A stretch of 64,000 nt of DNA from Actinomyces sp. B33 (GTDB lineage Bacteria > Actinomycetota > Actinomycetes > Actinomycetales > Actinomycetaceae): NCBI RefSeq assembly GCF_028437565.1, contig NZ_JAMRYR010000001.1:1-64000 (forward strand). The letters run 5' to 3'. Shown piece after piece: positions 22,398-31,778 of the stretch (position 1 is the first letter of the stretch; every line of letters begins with the position of its first letter). Made by a program: the position numbers and the translations under genes. The notes beneath the pieces are model-generated. The model did no database searches. It had not been told where the DNA came from and worked only from the letters and a program-made list of their open reading frames with translations.

Positions 22398-23911
22398 GCG
22401 ACTGCTCCATTCGCTTCGTCCTGGCCGACGGTGGCCAGTTCCATGATGTTTTCCTGGGTGGCGTCCTCGTTGTCGAGGACGCCGATGATGCGCCCGTGGG
22501 CCATGACCGCGATGCGGTTCGCCAGGCGCAGGACCTCGGGGAGTTCGGAGGAGATGACGATGATCGCCTTGCCCTGGGCCGCGAGCTCTTCGAGGAGGGT
22601 GTAGATCTCGTCCTTGGCGCCGACGTCGATGCCGCGAGTGGGCTCGTCGAAGATGAGGACGTCGGAATCGCGGACGAGCCACTTGGCGACGACGACCTTC
22701 TGCTGGTTGCCGCCCGACAGGGAGCGGATCTCGGCGTCGACGCCGGGGGTGCGGGTGCGCAGCTTCTTGACGTACTCCTGGGCGACGGAACGGATCTTCT
22801 TCGAGTTGATGACGGTCGCCGTGGAGAACCGGTCCATCGAGGCGAGCGCCGTGTTGAAGGAGATGTCCTTGTCGAGGAGAAGGCCGAATTGCTTGCGGTC
22901 CTCGGACAGGTAGCCGATGCCGGCCTTGACGCCCGCCGAGGCGTTGCGGATGTTGACCTCCTTGCCGTTGACGACGACCCTGCCCTCGGTGTGCGGGTCG
23001 GCGCCGGACAGGGCGCGGGCGACCTCGGTGCGCCCGGCGCCGACGAGTCCGGCGAAGCCGAAGATCTCGCCCTTGCGGACTTCGAAGGAGACGTCGTGGA
23101 CGGCCTTCTTCGTCGACAGGTGCTCGACGGTGAGCATGGGCTCGTCGGACAGCGGCGCGGTGGTGGGGCGGGCGTCGGCGGGGACCTCGCGGCCGACCAT
23201 CATCTTGATGACCTCGCGCATCGGCGTCTCGGCGGTGCCGACGGTGCCGATGTACTGGCCGTCGCGCAGGACGGCGATGCGGTCGGTCATCTCGGTGAGC
23301 TCGGGCATGCGGTGGGTGATGAAGATCAGACCCGTCTCGGGCGTGATGAACCTGCGCATGAGCTCGAAGAGGGACTCGGTCTCGGTGGTCGTCAGCGGGG
23401 CGGTGGGCTCGTCCATGACGAGGACCCTCGAGTCGTAGGACAGCGCGCGGGCGATCTCGACCATCTGGAGGCGGGCGACAGGCAGGTCGCGGCACATCGC
23501 GGTGGGGTCGATCTGCATGTTGAGGCGCTCGAAGAGGGCGGCGGCGTCCTTGACCATCTGACGATCGCTGATGTAGCCGGCACGGTGGGAGCCGGGGCGA
23601 CCGATGTAGAGGTTCTGGGCGACCGTGAGGTCGGGGATGATGTTGAGCTCCTGGTGGATGATGCTCAGGCCCAGCGAGCGCGCGTGGTTGGGGTTGGCGA
23701 TCTCCACCCGTTCCCCGTTGAGCCGGATCTCACCGCCCGGGTCGGCCTTGTAGATCCCGGTGAGGATCTTCATCAACGTCGATTTGCCGGCGCCGTTCTC
23801 CCCGCAGAGCCCCAGGATCTCTCCGGCGCGCAGGTCGAGGTCCACGTTGGACAGCGCTTTGACGCCGGGGAAGGTCTTGGAGATCCCCTTCAACTCAAGC
23901 AAGTTCGTCAC
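22394..23911 (-). CDS. Ribose-type ABC transporter ATPase (two-domain)
   Basis: A 505-residue RbsA/XylG-class protein with two ABC modules. The first has Walker A GENGAGKST (about 37-45) and a degenerate signature LPVARLQMVEIARAL. The second has the RbsA-type altered Walker A GLVGAGRTE and the canonical LSGGNQQKVVVAKWL with FDEPTRGID. One complete and one degenerate ATP site is normal for the family. The start is GTG 23911, preceded by GAGGGGTGA. It is the first gene of the operon and lies behind a LacI-type operator. Confidence 0.92.
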   Translation of the reverse strand: MTNLLELKGISKTFPGVKALSNVDLDLRAGEILGLCGENGAGKSTLMKILTGIYKADPGGEIRLNGERVEIANPNHARSLGLSIIHQELNIIPDLTVAQNLYIGRPGSHRAGYISDRQMVKDAAALFERLNMQIDPTAMCRDLPVARLQMVEIARALSYDSRVLVMDEPTAPLTTTETESLFELMRRFITPETGLIFITHRMPELTEMTDRIAVLRDGQYIGTVGTAETPMREVIKMMVGREVPADARPTTAPLSDEPMLTVEHLSTKKAVHDVSFEVRKGEIFGFAGLVGAGRTEVARALSGADPHTEGRVVVNGKEVNIRNASAGVKAGIGYLSEDRKQFGLLLDKDISFNTALASMDRFSTATVINSKKIRSVAQEYVKKLRTRTPGVDAEIRSLSGGNQQKVVVAKWLVRDSDVLIFDEPTRGIDVGAKDEIYTLLEELAAQGKAIIVISSELPEVLRLANRIAVMAHGRIIGVLDNEDATQENIMELATVGQDEANGAVA

Positions 23912-23928
23912 TTCTCACCCCTCGGGTA

Positions 23929-23950
23929 CCAGGAACCCCAACGTTCCTGG
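23929..23950. promoter_or_regulatory. Small inverted repeat in the 5' leader of the fuc operon
   Basis: ccaggaac (23929-23936) and gttcctgg (23943-23950) are perfect 8-bp arms around 6 bp, between the LacI-type operator and the ATPase start. It could be a leader hairpin or a second regulator site. Confidence 0.45.
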
Positions 23951-23965
23951 AGTGTGCTCTCATGT

Positions 23966-23979
23966 CGTTAGCGCTAACG
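23966..23979. promoter_or_regulatory. LacI-type operator of the fuc operon
   Basis: CGTTAGCGCTAACG is a perfect 14-bp palindrome with the central CG step typical of LacI-family operators. It lies 55 bp before the first gene of the operon that encodes a LacI regulator. Autoregulation is inferred from position and symmetry. Confidence 0.75.
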
Positions 23980-24113
23980 GCTTGGCCGACACGAGGACGC
24001 CGTCCTTGGCGTACATCACACGATAGAGCATCCGTCGAGGACGCGTCGACGCAGAACGAGCCGCCGTTATCGAAGCGCAACCGACAGCGATCCGCCCGTC
24101 GTTAACCGAATCA

Positions 24114-24452
24114 CTATCTCCGCAGGTCACAGATTATTTGCGCACAGACGTTCAGGAGTCGCTCCTCATTTGTCAGACATCTGGAGAGGTCGAGCCCCTC
24201 CCCTCCCGGGCGCAGCGGCATCCCCTCGGCCCGCCACCGCTCGACTCCGCTCGATCTGATGCTTGTCGGGAAAGTTCCGTGAGCGCTCACGACTCGCCAC
24301 CACGGGACCGACTCCCCCCACTGCGCCATGATCCTGCCGACGACGCGCGGCCCCGTCCCGACGACGCGGGCGATCATCCCATACGTCGCCGCCTCCCCCT
24401 CGGGGATCGCCTCGACCACGCGCAGCACGGTCTCCACGAGCTCCTCATTCAC
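24114..24452 (-). CDS. Alkyltransferase-like protein (ATL/MGMT-fold)
   Basis: A 112-residue protein matching the DNA-binding half of O6-methylguanine-DNA methyltransferase: TYGMIARVVGTGPRVVGRIM carries the helix-turn-helix and arginine region. The active-site PCHR is replaced by P50-W51-W52-R53, so it cannot transfer alkyl groups. ATL proteins with PWHR flag alkylated guanine for nucleotide excision repair; PWWR is a further variant. The start is GTG 24452 with GGAGGAG upstream; the longer frame running back to 24725 is not supported. It stands alone between the fuc operon and rplQ. Confidence 0.82.
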   Translation of the reverse strand: MNEELVETVLRVVEAIPEGEAATYGMIARVVGTGPRVVGRIMAQWGESVPWWRVVSAHGTFPTSIRSSGVERWRAEGMPLRPGGEGLDLSRCLTNEERLLNVCAQIICDLRR

Positions 24453-24563
24453 CCGGCCATTCTCCTCCCCGCTCCCCCGGCCCGACACGCGGACACCCCC
24501 GGAGCCCCGCGATGACGACGGAGCGGCGGCGCCGCGACGCGCCTGAGGGGCGCCGGATAACGG

Positions 24564-24597
24564 ACGACCGGGCCGCCCAAACGGGCGCCCCGGTCGT
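24564..24597 (-). terminator. Terminator of the alpha (rpoA-rplQ) operon
   Basis: A 15-bp stem with one mismatch (24564-24578 with 24583-24597, loop aaac) starts 18 bp after the rplQ stop. Confidence 0.8.
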
Positions 24598-24615
24598 CGA
24601 CGGCGTGACGGGCGG

Positions 24616-25146
24616 TCACTCCTCGTCAGAGGACTCCTCGACGGACTTGGCCTCGGGAGCCTCGGCGGCCTCCGCGGCCTCGGTCTCCTCGACCGGCGCC
24701 TCCTCGGTGCCCTCGTCCTCGACAACCGGCTCGGCGGCGGTCTCAGCGGCCTTCTCGGCCTCCTTGACGACGGCCTTCTTCGCGACCTTCTCCATGACGA
24801 GCTCGATGCGCATCAGGGGGGCGTTGTCGCCCTTGCGGTTGCCGACGCGGATCAGACGGGTGTAGCCGCCGCTGCGCTCGGGATCCATCGCCGGGACGAT
24901 CTCGTCGAACAAGAGGTAGACGGCCTCTTTCGACGTGATCTTCTTGGCCACAGTCCGCCGAGCGTGCATGTCGCCGCGCTTGGCCTTGGTGACGAGCTTC
25001 TCGACGTACGGGCGCAGCAGCTTGGCCTTGGCCTCGGTCGTCGTCACCGCGCGGTGCTCGATGAGCTGGGTCGCCAGATTCGACAGGATGAGCTTCTGGT
25101 GTGCCGGGCTGCCGCCCAGACGGGCGCCCTTCTTCGGGGTGGGCAT
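24616..25146 (-). CDS. rplQ: Ribosomal protein L17
   Basis: A 176-residue large-subunit protein. Residues 1-118 are the conserved L17 fold ([20 protein letters not shown] ... [14 protein letters not shown]). The last ~55 residues are a low-complexity Glu/Ala tail ending VEESSDEE, a feature of several actinobacterial L17 proteins. It is the last gene of the alpha operon, 43 bp after rpoA, followed by a clear terminator. The truA gene often found next is absent. Confidence 0.97.
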   Translation of the reverse strand: MPTPKKGARLGGSPAHQKLILSNLATQLIEHRAVTTTEAKAKLLRPYVEKLVTKAKRGDMHARRTVAKKITSKEAVYLLFDEIVPAMDPERSGGYTRLIRVGNRKGDNAPLMRIELVMEKVAKKAVVKEAEKAAETAAEPVVEDEGTEEAPVEETEAAEAAEAPEAKSVEESSDEE

Positions 25147-25189
25147 AGGTGTCTCCTACGGATTGAATGCGTCCACCGGACGCACGGGG

Positions 25190-26185
25190 TCAGATGGACT
25201 GGTCGTCGCTGAAGATCGAACCGGACTCGGACTCGCCGAAACTCGGCATGACCGAGTCCTTGAGGGTCATTCCCAGGCCGGCGAGGGACTCCTTGATCTC
25301 CTCGATCGACTTCGTGCCGAAGTTGCGGATGTCGAGCAGATCGGCCTCCGAGTGGGCGACGAGCTCGCCGACCGTGAGGATGCCCCGACGGCGCAGCGCG
25401 TTGTACGAGCGCGACTGGAGATTGAGGTTCTCGATCGGCAGGGCGAGGTCCGCAGCCAGGGTCGCGTCCGTCGTCGACGGCCCGACCTCGATGCCCTCGG
25501 CCTCCTCGTTGAGTTCGCGCATGAGCCCGAAGAGCTCGACCAGCGTCTTGCCCGCCGACGCGAGGGCGTCGCGCGGGGCGATCGCCGGCTTCGTCTCCAC
25601 GTCGATGACGAGGCGGTCGAAGTCCGTGCGCTGCTCGACGCGGGTCGCCTCGACCTTGTACGTCACCTTGACGACGGGCGAGTAGATCGAGTCGATCGGG
25701 ATGCGCGAGATCTCGGCCTGGGGATCCTTATTCTGGGCAGCCGAGACGTAGCCGCGGCCGCGCTCGACGGTCAGCTCGATCTCCAGCTTGCCCTTCTCGT
25801 TGAGAGTGGCCAGATGGAGGTCGGGGTTGTGGATCTCCACGCCCGCCGGCGGGGTGATGTCGCCGGCGACGACGGCGCCGGGGCCCGCCTTGCGCAGGTA
25901 CATGACGACCGGCTCGTCGTTCTCCGAGGAGAGGACGATCTGCTTGATGTTGAGGATGATCTCGGCGACATCCTCCTTGACGCCCTCGATCGTGCGGAAC
26001 TCGTGGGGCACGCCATCGATGCGGATGGACGTGACCGCAGCGCCGGGGATCGACGACAGAAGGGTGCGGCGCAGGGAGTTGCCCAGCGTGTAGCCGAATC
26101 CGGGCTCCAGGGGCTCCAGGGTGAAGCGGGAGCGGAAGTCGCTGACCTTCTCCTCGCTGAGGATGGGTCGCTCTGCAATGAGCAC
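25190..26185 (-). CDS. rpoA: RNA polymerase alpha subunit
   Basis: A 331-residue alpha subunit. The N-terminal dimerisation domain (about 8-230) includes [20 protein letters not shown]; the C-terminal domain (about 250-315) has [16 protein letters not shown] and [14 protein letters not shown], the UP-element/activator contact region. It is preceded by rpsK and followed by rplQ. rpsD, which many bacteria carry between rpsK and rpoA, is not here. Confidence 0.98.
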   Translation of the reverse strand: MLIAERPILSEEKVSDFRSRFTLEPLEPGFGYTLGNSLRRTLLSSIPGAAVTSIRIDGVPHEFRTIEGVKEDVAEIILNIKQIVLSSENDEPVVMYLRKAGPGAVVAGDITPPAGVEIHNPDLHLATLNEKGKLEIELTVERGRGYVSAAQNKDPQAEISRIPIDSIYSPVVKVTYKVEATRVEQRTDFDRLVIDVETKPAIAPRDALASAGKTLVELFGLMRELNEEAEGIEVGPSTTDATLAADLALPIENLNLQSRSYNALRRRGILTVGELVAHSEADLLDIRNFGTKSIEEIKESLAGLGMTLKDSVMPSFGESESGSIFSDDQSI

Positions 26186-26321
26186 GTCGTGGTCCTTTCT
26201 TACCGGCGACCGCTATATGACGCCGGACAGCGGATCCCGCGAAAGCGGGACAGGGGGTGCGAGCACCGCTGACGCGGGCTCGGACGTGGAGGCGGGACGG
26301 CGCCGCGCCTCGGCGCGCGGA

Positions 26322-26717
26322 TCAGACGCGACGACGCTTCGGGGGACGAGCGCCGTTGTGGGCCTGGGGGGTGACGTCCTGGATCGAGCCCACTTCGAGG
26401 CCGGCGGCCTGGAGGGAGCGGATCGCGGTCTCGCGCCCGGACCCGGGGCCCTTGACGAACACGTCCACCTTCTTCATGCCGTGCTCCTGGGCGCGGCGCG
26501 CCGCGGCCTCGGCCGCGAGCTGGGCGGCGAAGGGGGTCGACTTGCGCGAGCCCTTGAAGCCCACCTGGCCGGAGGAGGCCCAGGCGATGACGGCGCCCGT
26601 GGTGTCGGTGAGGGAGACGATGGTGTTGTTGAACGTCGACTTGATGTAGGCGTGGCCGTGGGTGACGTTCTTGGAAAGCTTGCGGCGCGGCTTGCGCGCG
26701 GTCTTCGCAGATGCCAT
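26322..26717 (-). CDS. rpsK: Ribosomal protein S11
   Basis: A 131-residue small-subunit platform protein. The conserved core is [19 protein letters not shown] followed by [21 protein letters not shown], ending in [15 protein letters not shown]. Length and sequence are normal. It sits 61 bp downstream of rpsM in the alpha operon. Confidence 0.98.
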   Translation of the reverse strand: MASAKTARKPRRKLSKNVTHGHAYIKSTFNNTIVSLTDTTGAVIAWASSGQVGFKGSRKSTPFAAQLAAEAAARRAQEHGMKKVDVFVKGPGSGRETAIRSLQAAGLEVGSIQDVTPQAHNGARPPKRRRV

Positions 26718-26778
26718 TTTGATCTGTCAGTTCCTTCTTCAGTCGTGAGAGGGGTGCCCGCAGGGCGCCCCCGCGGCC

Positions 26779-27153
26779 TTACTTGGCCTTCTTCTTGCCT
26801 GCGACGGTGCGCTTGGGGCCCTTGCGGGTGCGCGCGTTGGTCTTGGTCCGCTGACCGTGGACAGGCAGGCCACGACGGTGACGGAGGCCCTGGTAGGAAC
26901 CGATCTCGATCTTGCGACGGATATCGGCCTGAACCTCGCGGCGCAGGTCGCCCTCGACCTTGAAGTTCGCTTCGATGTACTCGCGGAGTTTGACGAGGTC
27001 CTCCTCGGTCGCGTCCTTGACGCGCACGTCGGGGGAGACGCCGGTGGCGGCGAGGGTCTCGGCGGCGCGGGTGCGGCCGACTCCGTAGATGTAGGTGAGC
27101 GCGATCTCCAGCCGCTTCTCGCGGGGGAGGTCGACGCCGGCAATACGTGCCAT
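26779..27153 (-). CDS. rpsM: Ribosomal protein S13
   Basis: A 124-residue small-subunit head protein: [19 protein letters not shown] at the N-terminus, IYGVGRTRA, then [19 protein letters not shown] and a lysine-rich tail. Spacing to rpsK and to rpmJ upstream fits the usual infA-rpmJ-rpsM-rpsK-rpoA-rplQ order. Confidence 0.98.
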   Translation of the reverse strand: MARIAGVDLPREKRLEIALTYIYGVGRTRAAETLAATGVSPDVRVKDATEEDLVKLREYIEANFKVEGDLRREVQADIRRKIEIGSYQGLRHRRGLPVHGQRTKTNARTRKGPKRTVAGKKKAK

Positions 27154-27295
27154 GGTGATGATGCTCCAGTTGTTCCTCGGAGGTCGTCACCAGTCCTTCC
27201 GGATGAGCATCCGGCCCCGGCCTCCGAACCGGGGGTCGCCTGACGGCGGGCGAACTGGTGCTGTCGGGCGCTGGGCCCTGGGTCGGCAGCGGGCG

Positions 27296-27409
27296 TCAGC
27301 CCTGGCGCTGCTTGTGCCTGGGGTTGTCACAGATGACCATGACGTTGCCGTGGCGACGGATCACCTTGCACTTGTCACAGATCTTCTTGACACTCGGCTT
27401 GACCTTCAT
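27296..27409 (-). CDS. rpmJ: Ribosomal protein L36
   Basis: A 37-residue zinc-ribbon protein, short enough to be missed by length filters. It reads [20 protein letters not shown], then [17 protein letters not shown], with the C-x2-C ... C-x4-H zinc ligands of the C+ form of L36. It lies 42 bp after infA and upstream of rpsM. Confidence 0.97.
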   Translation of the reverse strand: MKVKPSVKKICDKCKVIRRHGNVMVICDNPRHKQRQG

Positions 27410-27451
27410 GGTTGATACCTCCACCGCCCAGAGGCGGTCAGTGTCGTTCGG

Positions 27452-27673
27452 TCACTTGTAGCGGTAGACGATACGGCCCCGCGAGAGGTCGTAAGGGCTC
27501 AGTTCGACGACGACGCGGTCCTCGGGCAGGATGCGGATGTAGTGCTGACGCATCTTCCCCGCGATGTGGCCGAGAACAACATGGCCGTTCTTCAGTTCCA
27601 CGCGGAACATCGCATTGGGCAGGGCCTCGACGACCGTGCCCTCCATCTCGATGACGCCGTCTTTCTTCGCCAT
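27452..27673 (-). CDS. infA: Translation initiation factor IF-1
   Basis: A 73-residue OB-fold protein ([20 protein letters not shown] ... [12 protein letters not shown]). The real start is ATG 27673, just after GGAGGA; a longer frame to 27772 lacks family similarity. It is the first gene of the IF1-L36-S13-S11-alpha-L17 run. Confidence 0.97.
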   Translation of the reverse strand: MAKKDGVIEMEGTVVEALPNAMFRVELKNGHVVLGHIAGKMRQHYIRILPEDRVVVELSPYDLSRGRIVYRYK

Positions 27674-28090
27674 ATCCTCCGTCTGTCCTCTACATGTCTC
27701 GGATAGGGACGGCCTGGGCCGCCGGGCGAACGCGCACGACTGACGACGCGCGCAGACACGCCCGAAGATCAACTCTACGACATAAGCATCGTTTCGTGGT
27801 AGTCGCTGCCCTTGTCGGCTGCCTCACCCTCATCGACCGGACTGGCACGAAGACGAGCGCATGTCGTCTCACGAACATGATGCGTTCGCCCTCCTCACGA
27901 GGAGAGCGCCATCTACACTGAACTCGGCCGCTAGCGCGAGCAACGGGAGATGATCGGGCAACGGGCCCGACGGGGTTCCTCGCCACGCGACGCCGCCCGC
28001 TCGTGACCGCCTCGTCGTGGTCGCCGATGGGGCTTCTCGCCCAAGGCCCCGGGGCGCGGGAGGCTTTCCTCGGAAAGGAGCATCATCCCC
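27674..28090. other. Intergenic region between infA and a small + strand gene
   Basis: About 415 bp without a supportable gene. A TAGAGT (- strand, 27772-27777) resembles an actinobacterial -10 for infA, but I find no convincing -35. The rest shows no clear repeat or RNA structure. Confidence 0.4.
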
Positions 28091-28285
28091 GTGAACTCCC
28101 CTTTCGCCTCCTCTCCCCTCTCCCATGCCGCGTGGCAGACCGGCAGCGCCCTTCTCATCGGGTTGATGGCCGCCACGGCCGCGAAATGGAATCTCCTCTT
28201 CGCCGTCGCCGCCCTCGTCTACGCCGGGCACGCCGCCCACCTGTGGTACCGGTACTGGCGCTCGCGCCGCGCCGTCGACGCGTAA
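28091..28285 (+). CDS. Small putative membrane protein
   Basis: A 64-residue frame starting at GTG 28091, ten bases after AAAGGAG. After a polar N-terminus, residues about 17-52 form one long or two short hydrophobic segments (GSALLIGLMAATAAKW; LLFAVAALVYAGHAAHLWY), ending with a basic tail RYWRSRRAVDA that suggests a cytoplasmic C-terminus. It is the only + strand candidate inside the ribosomal block and is followed by a strong hairpin shared with map. No family is recognised; function unknown. Confidence 0.5.
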   Translation: MNSPFASSPLSHAAWQTGSALLIGLMAATAAKWNLLFAVAALVYAGHAAHLWYRYWRSRRAVDA

Positions 28286-28314
28286 CACCACCCCCATTGC
28301 CCGATGGCGAGAGG

Positions 28315-28352
28315 CCGGCGCCCCCGTGGGGTTATCCCCACGGGGGCGCCGG
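28315..28352. terminator. Strong bidirectional terminator
   Basis: A perfect 17-bp stem (28315-28331 with 28336-28352) and a ttat loop, between the small + strand gene and the - strand map gene. It can end both transcripts. Confidence 0.85.
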
Positions 28353-28372
28353 GCCAACGACTCGCTCTGCTA

Positions 28373-29278
28373 CTACAGGACCACCGGGGCCACCCCGTAG
28401 GGGGCCAAACCCGCCGCACCGCAATCCGGGGCCGTCAGAACGCACACCCCGTCGTCGAGGAGCGCGATCGAATGCTCCCAATGGGCCGCGTCCGCCCCGT
28501 CGACCGTGCGCACCGTCCATTCATCGGCGTCCGTACTCGTCTCGATGGAGCCCGCCACCAGCATCGGCTCGACGGCCAGGACCATCCCCGGACGCAGCTT
28601 CGGGGAGATCCCCCGGGCGTTGAAATTGAGGACATCGGGCGCCTGGTGCATCGCCGTGCCGATCCCATGACCCGTGTACTCCTCGATGATCCCCGCCTCC
28701 CAGCCCAGCGCCTCGGCGCGCTCGGCGACGACCTCCTCGACGGCGCGGCCCACGGCGGAGACCCTGCGGCCCGTCGCGAGCGCCGCGAGGGCCGCCCACA
28801 GGGACTCGCGAGTGACGTCGTCGAGCTCGTGTCGCCGGCGCACCGCCGGATCCGCGTCCGCCGGTACGCGATCGGCCGACCGGGCCCCCGCCGCGAAGTC
28901 CGCGTCGCCGATCCACTCCCGGCCGACGATCATCGAGAAGGCGGCGTCCCCGTGCCACTGACGGGAGTCGTGGCCGACCCACGCCCCGCAGTCGAAGCTC
29001 ACGAGGTCGCCCTCGGCCAGAACGCGGTCATCGGGGATCCCGTGGACGACGACGTCGTTGACGCTGATGCACACCGTCGCCGGATAGCCGTAGTAGTGGA
29101 GGAAGTTCGAGGTCGCCCCCGCGCGCGCGATCGCCTCGGCCGACACGGCGTCGAGCTCCGCCGTCGTCACCCCCGGGCGCGCCGCGCTCCGCAAGGACTT
29201 GTGGATGTCGGCGACGACGAGGCCCGCCTCGCGCATCCAGCCGATCTGCCGGCGGCTCTTGATCTCGATCCGCGACAT
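28373..29278 (-). CDS. map: Methionine aminopeptidase type I
   Basis: A 301-residue enzyme removing the initiator methionine from nascent proteins. The dimetal ligands can be placed: D96, D111, H194 (YTGHGIG), E227 (AVEPML) and E258 (WEHS). The D96-D111 interval is four residues longer than in typical type I enzymes (VGHDSRQWHGD), and there is a charged insert around 122-145. Both may be lineage features. It follows adk closely, in the usual secY-adk-map order, and ends at a strong hairpin. Confidence 0.94.
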   Translation of the reverse strand: MSRIEIKSRRQIGWMREAGLVVADIHKSLRSAARPGVTTAELDAVSAEAIARAGATSNFLHYYGYPATVCISVNDVVVHGIPDDRVLAEGDLVSFDCGAWVGHDSRQWHGDAAFSMIVGREWIGDADFAAGARSADRVPADADPAVRRRHELDDVTRESLWAALAALATGRRVSAVGRAVEEVVAERAEALGWEAGIIEEYTGHGIGTAMHQAPDVLNFNARGISPKLRPGMVLAVEPMLVAGSIETSTDADEWTVRTVDGADAAHWEHSIALLDDGVCVLTAPDCGAAGLAPYGVAPVVL

Positions 29279-29284
29279 CTGGGC

Positions 29285-29857
29285 TCAGGCCAGACGATCG
29301 AGGATCGCGAAGATCCGATCCGTCACCTCGTCGACCGTGCCGGTCCCATCGACGACATGGAGAAGATCCTGGTCGGCGTAGTAGGTGGCGACCGGCTCGG
29401 TCTGACGGTGGTAGACCTCGAGGCGATGGCGCATCACCGGCTCCGTGTCATCGGCGCGGTGAAGCTCCTCGGCGCGCTTGAGCATCCGGGCGACCACCTC
29501 GTCCTCGTCGACCTGGATCTCCAGGACGAGGTCGATCGCCGCTCCCAGGTCCATCGTCATGTCGCGCAGGACGTGCGCCTGAGCGACGGTGCGCGGGTAG
29601 CCGTCCAGGAGGAAGCCCCCGGCGGCGTCCGGGGCCGCCAGGCGGGCCTTGACCATCGCGTTCGTCACCGAATCGGGGACGAATTCGCCGCGGTCCATGA
29701 AGGCCTTGGCCTGCTTGCCGATCTCGGTGCCCTCGGCCATGTTCGTCCGGAAGATCTCCCCGGTCGAGATCGCCGGGACGCCCAGGCGCTCGGCGATGCG
29801 CGAGGCCTGAGTGCCCTTGCCCGCCCCGGGGGGGCCCAGGAGGATGATGGCGGTCAT
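29285..29857 (-). CDS. adk: Adenylate kinase
   Basis: A 190-residue nucleotide kinase (ATP + AMP = 2 ADP). P-loop GPPGAGKGT at 8-16, DGYPR motif in FLLDGYPRTVAQA, and a short LID region typical of the actinobacterial form. Its start overlaps the secY stop by 4 bp, indicating coupling. Confidence 0.97.
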   Translation of the reverse strand: MTAIILLGPPGAGKGTQASRIAERLGVPAISTGEIFRTNMAEGTEIGKQAKAFMDRGEFVPDSVTNAMVKARLAAPDAAGGFLLDGYPRTVAQAHVLRDMTMDLGAAIDLVLEIQVDEDEVVARMLKRAEELHRADDTEPVMRHRLEVYHRQTEPVATYYADQDLLHVVDGTGTVDEVTDRIFAILDRLA

Positions 29858-31146
29858 GCGAGGAATCCTTCGTAGTGGTGCTGCTGGAGCTGAGTGTTGA
29901 TCTCCTTGACCGTCTGCAGGCCGACGCCGACGATGATCAGGAGGGTCGTGCCGCCGAACGGCATCTGAGCGCTCGTCAGGTTGAGCGGGATGATGAGCAG
30001 GGACGGCAGCAGCGCGATGACGACGAGGTACAGGGCGCCGGCGGAGGTGATCCGGTTGATGACGTAGCGCAGGTACTCCGCGGTCGGGCGTCCCGCCCGA
30101 TAGCCGGGGATGAACCCGCCGTAGCGCTTCATGTTGTCCGCGATCTCATCGGGGTTGAAGGTGATCGCCGTGTAGAAGAACGCGAAGCCGAGCGTCATCA
30201 GCGCGTACAGCGTCAGGTAGAACCACGAGTTCTGGGTGAAGTGGGCGCTGATCCACTGGACCCACGGGGCCGTCTGATCTCCGAACTGGGCGATCATCGG
30301 CGGCAGGGCGAGGATCGAGGTCGCGAAGATCACCGGGATGACGCCCGACATGTTGATCTTCAGCGGGATGTACGTCGTCGTCCCCCCGTACTGGCGCCTG
30401 CCGATCATCCGCTTGGCGTACTGGACGGGGATCCGGCGCTGGGCCTGCTCGACGAAGACGACGGCCAGGGCGACGGCCAGGAGCATCAGGAGGATCGCGA
30501 CGACGGAGCCCCACTTGCCCGCCCGGCCCACGCTCAAGAGCTGGGAGGGCATGCGGGCGGCGATCGACGTGAAGATCAGGAGGGACATGCCGTTGCCGAT
30601 GCCGCGCTCGGTGACGAGCTCGCCGAGCCACATGATGACGCCGGTGCCGGCCATCATGACGATGATCATCACGAGGAACATCCACACCGAGTCGTCGGCG
30701 ATGACCGACTCGGAGCAGGTCGAGAACATCTGCCCCGAGCGCGCCAGCGAGATCGTCGTCGTCGACTGGAGGACGCCCAGGAAGATCGTCAGGTAGCGGG
30801 TGTACTGGGTGAGCTTGGCCTGCCCGGTCTGCCCCTCCTGGTGGAGGTCCTCGAAGCGGGGGATGACGACCCTGAGCAGCTGGATGATGATCGACGCGGT
30901 GATGTACGGCATGATGCCGAGCGCGAAGATCGACAGCTGGAGCAGGGCGCCGCCGGAGAAGAGATTGACGAGGTCGAGGAGGGACGCCTCCGACTCCTGT
31001 GACAAGCAGGTCTGGATCGCCTGGGAGTCGACGCCGGGCGTCGGGATGTACGAACCCAGGCGGTACACCGCCATGATGAACAGCGTGAACAGGAGCTTCC
31101 GACGAAGGTCGGGGGTGCGGAACGCCTGTGCGAAAGCACTGAGCAA
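29854..31146 (-). CDS. secY: Protein translocase subunit SecY
   Basis: A 430-residue ten-span channel protein of the Sec translocon. The N-terminus (FRTPDLRRKLLFTLFIMAVYRLGSYIPTPGVD, quoted in part), the cytoplasmic loop with KRMIGRRQYGGTTTYIPLK and the final QLQQHHYEGFLA match the family. It is separated from rplO by 165 bp and a terminator, so the secY-adk-map group probably has its own promoter there; I cannot fix it. Confidence 0.97.
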   Translation of the reverse strand: MLSAFAQAFRTPDLRRKLLFTLFIMAVYRLGSYIPTPGVDSQAIQTCLSQESEASLLDLVNLFSGGALLQLSIFALGIMPYITASIIIQLLRVVIPRFEDLHQEGQTGQAKLTQYTRYLTIFLGVLQSTTTISLARSGQMFSTCSESVIADDSVWMFLVMIIVMMAGTGVIMWLGELVTERGIGNGMSLLIFTSIAARMPSQLLSVGRAGKWGSVVAILLMLLAVALAVVFVEQAQRRIPVQYAKRMIGRRQYGGTTTYIPLKINMSGVIPVIFATSILALPPMIAQFGDQTAPWVQWISAHFTQNSWFYLTLYALMTLGFAFFYTAITFNPDEIADNMKRYGGFIPGYRAGRPTAEYLRYVINRITSAGALYLVVIALLPSLLIIPLNLTSAQMPFGGTTLLIIVGVGLQTVKEINTQLQQHHYEGFLA

Positions 31147-31270
31147 GGCTTCCTCCTACGAGATGGGCATACCGGGGTCTCCCGGAGCGACCCGGCAAGC
31201 GTACCCGACATTGCTCGGGCGCTGCCAGGACCTATTGAAAGTCGGCGTCCGGGGAGACCCGGACGCGGTT

Positions 31271-31302
31271 CGGGGGTGGCCCGCATGAGCGGACCACCCC
31301 CG
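31271..31302 (-). terminator. Terminator of the spc operon after rplO
   Basis: A 14-bp stem with one G-T pair (31271-31284 with 31289-31302, loop atga) ends 9 bp from the rplO stop. Confidence 0.8.
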
Positions 31303-31311
31303 GTAGAGGCG

Positions 31312-31776
31312 TCAGCGGACCGACAAGGATCCGCCCGCAGCCGTGATCTTGGCCTCGGCGGAGGACGACCAGGAGTCGACCTCGACCTCGAGCTTGACGG
31401 AGATCTCACCGGTGCCGAGCACCTTGACCGGGGCGCTGTCGCGCACCGCGTGCTTGGCGATGAGATCCTCGACGGTCACCTTGCCGCCCTCGGGGAACAG
31501 CTCCCCAAGCTTGCCGACGTTGATGACCTGGTACTCGACGCGGAACGGGTTCTTGAACCCGCGCAGCTTGGGCAGGCGCATGTGGATCGGCATCTGGCCG
31601 CCCTCGAAGCCCGCGGGGACCTGGTAGCGGGCCTTGGTGCCCTTGGTCCCGCGGCCCGCGGTCTTGCCCTTGGAGCCCTCGCCTCGACCCACGCGGGTCT
31701 TGGCGGTCTTGGCGCCGGGAGCCGGACGCAGGTGGTGCAGCTTAACGATCTGCACCTTCTCGGTGGAGTCCGCCAT
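31312..31776 (-). CDS. rplO: Ribosomal protein L15
   Basis: A 154-residue protein with the L15 N-terminus ([20 protein letters not shown]), the Gly-rich [17 protein letters not shown], and the [15 protein letters not shown] core. Two bp separate it from rpmD. It ends the spc operon before the terminator. Confidence 0.97.
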   Translation of the reverse strand: MADSTEKVQIVKLHHLRPAPGAKTAKTRVGRGEGSKGKTAGRGTKGTKARYQVPAGFEGGQMPIHMRLPKLRGFKNPFRVEYQVINVGKLGELFPEGGKVTVEDLIAKHAVRDSAPVKVLGTGEISVKLEVEVDSWSSSAEAKITAAGGSLSVR

Positions 31777-31778
31777 GG

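Noticed and set aside
28373-29278. Broken methionine aminopeptidase because of internal insertions
   Set aside because: All five metal ligands are present and the frame is intact.
31147-31270. Specific promoter for secY-adk-map
   Set aside because: No pair of boxes with acceptable spacing stood out.
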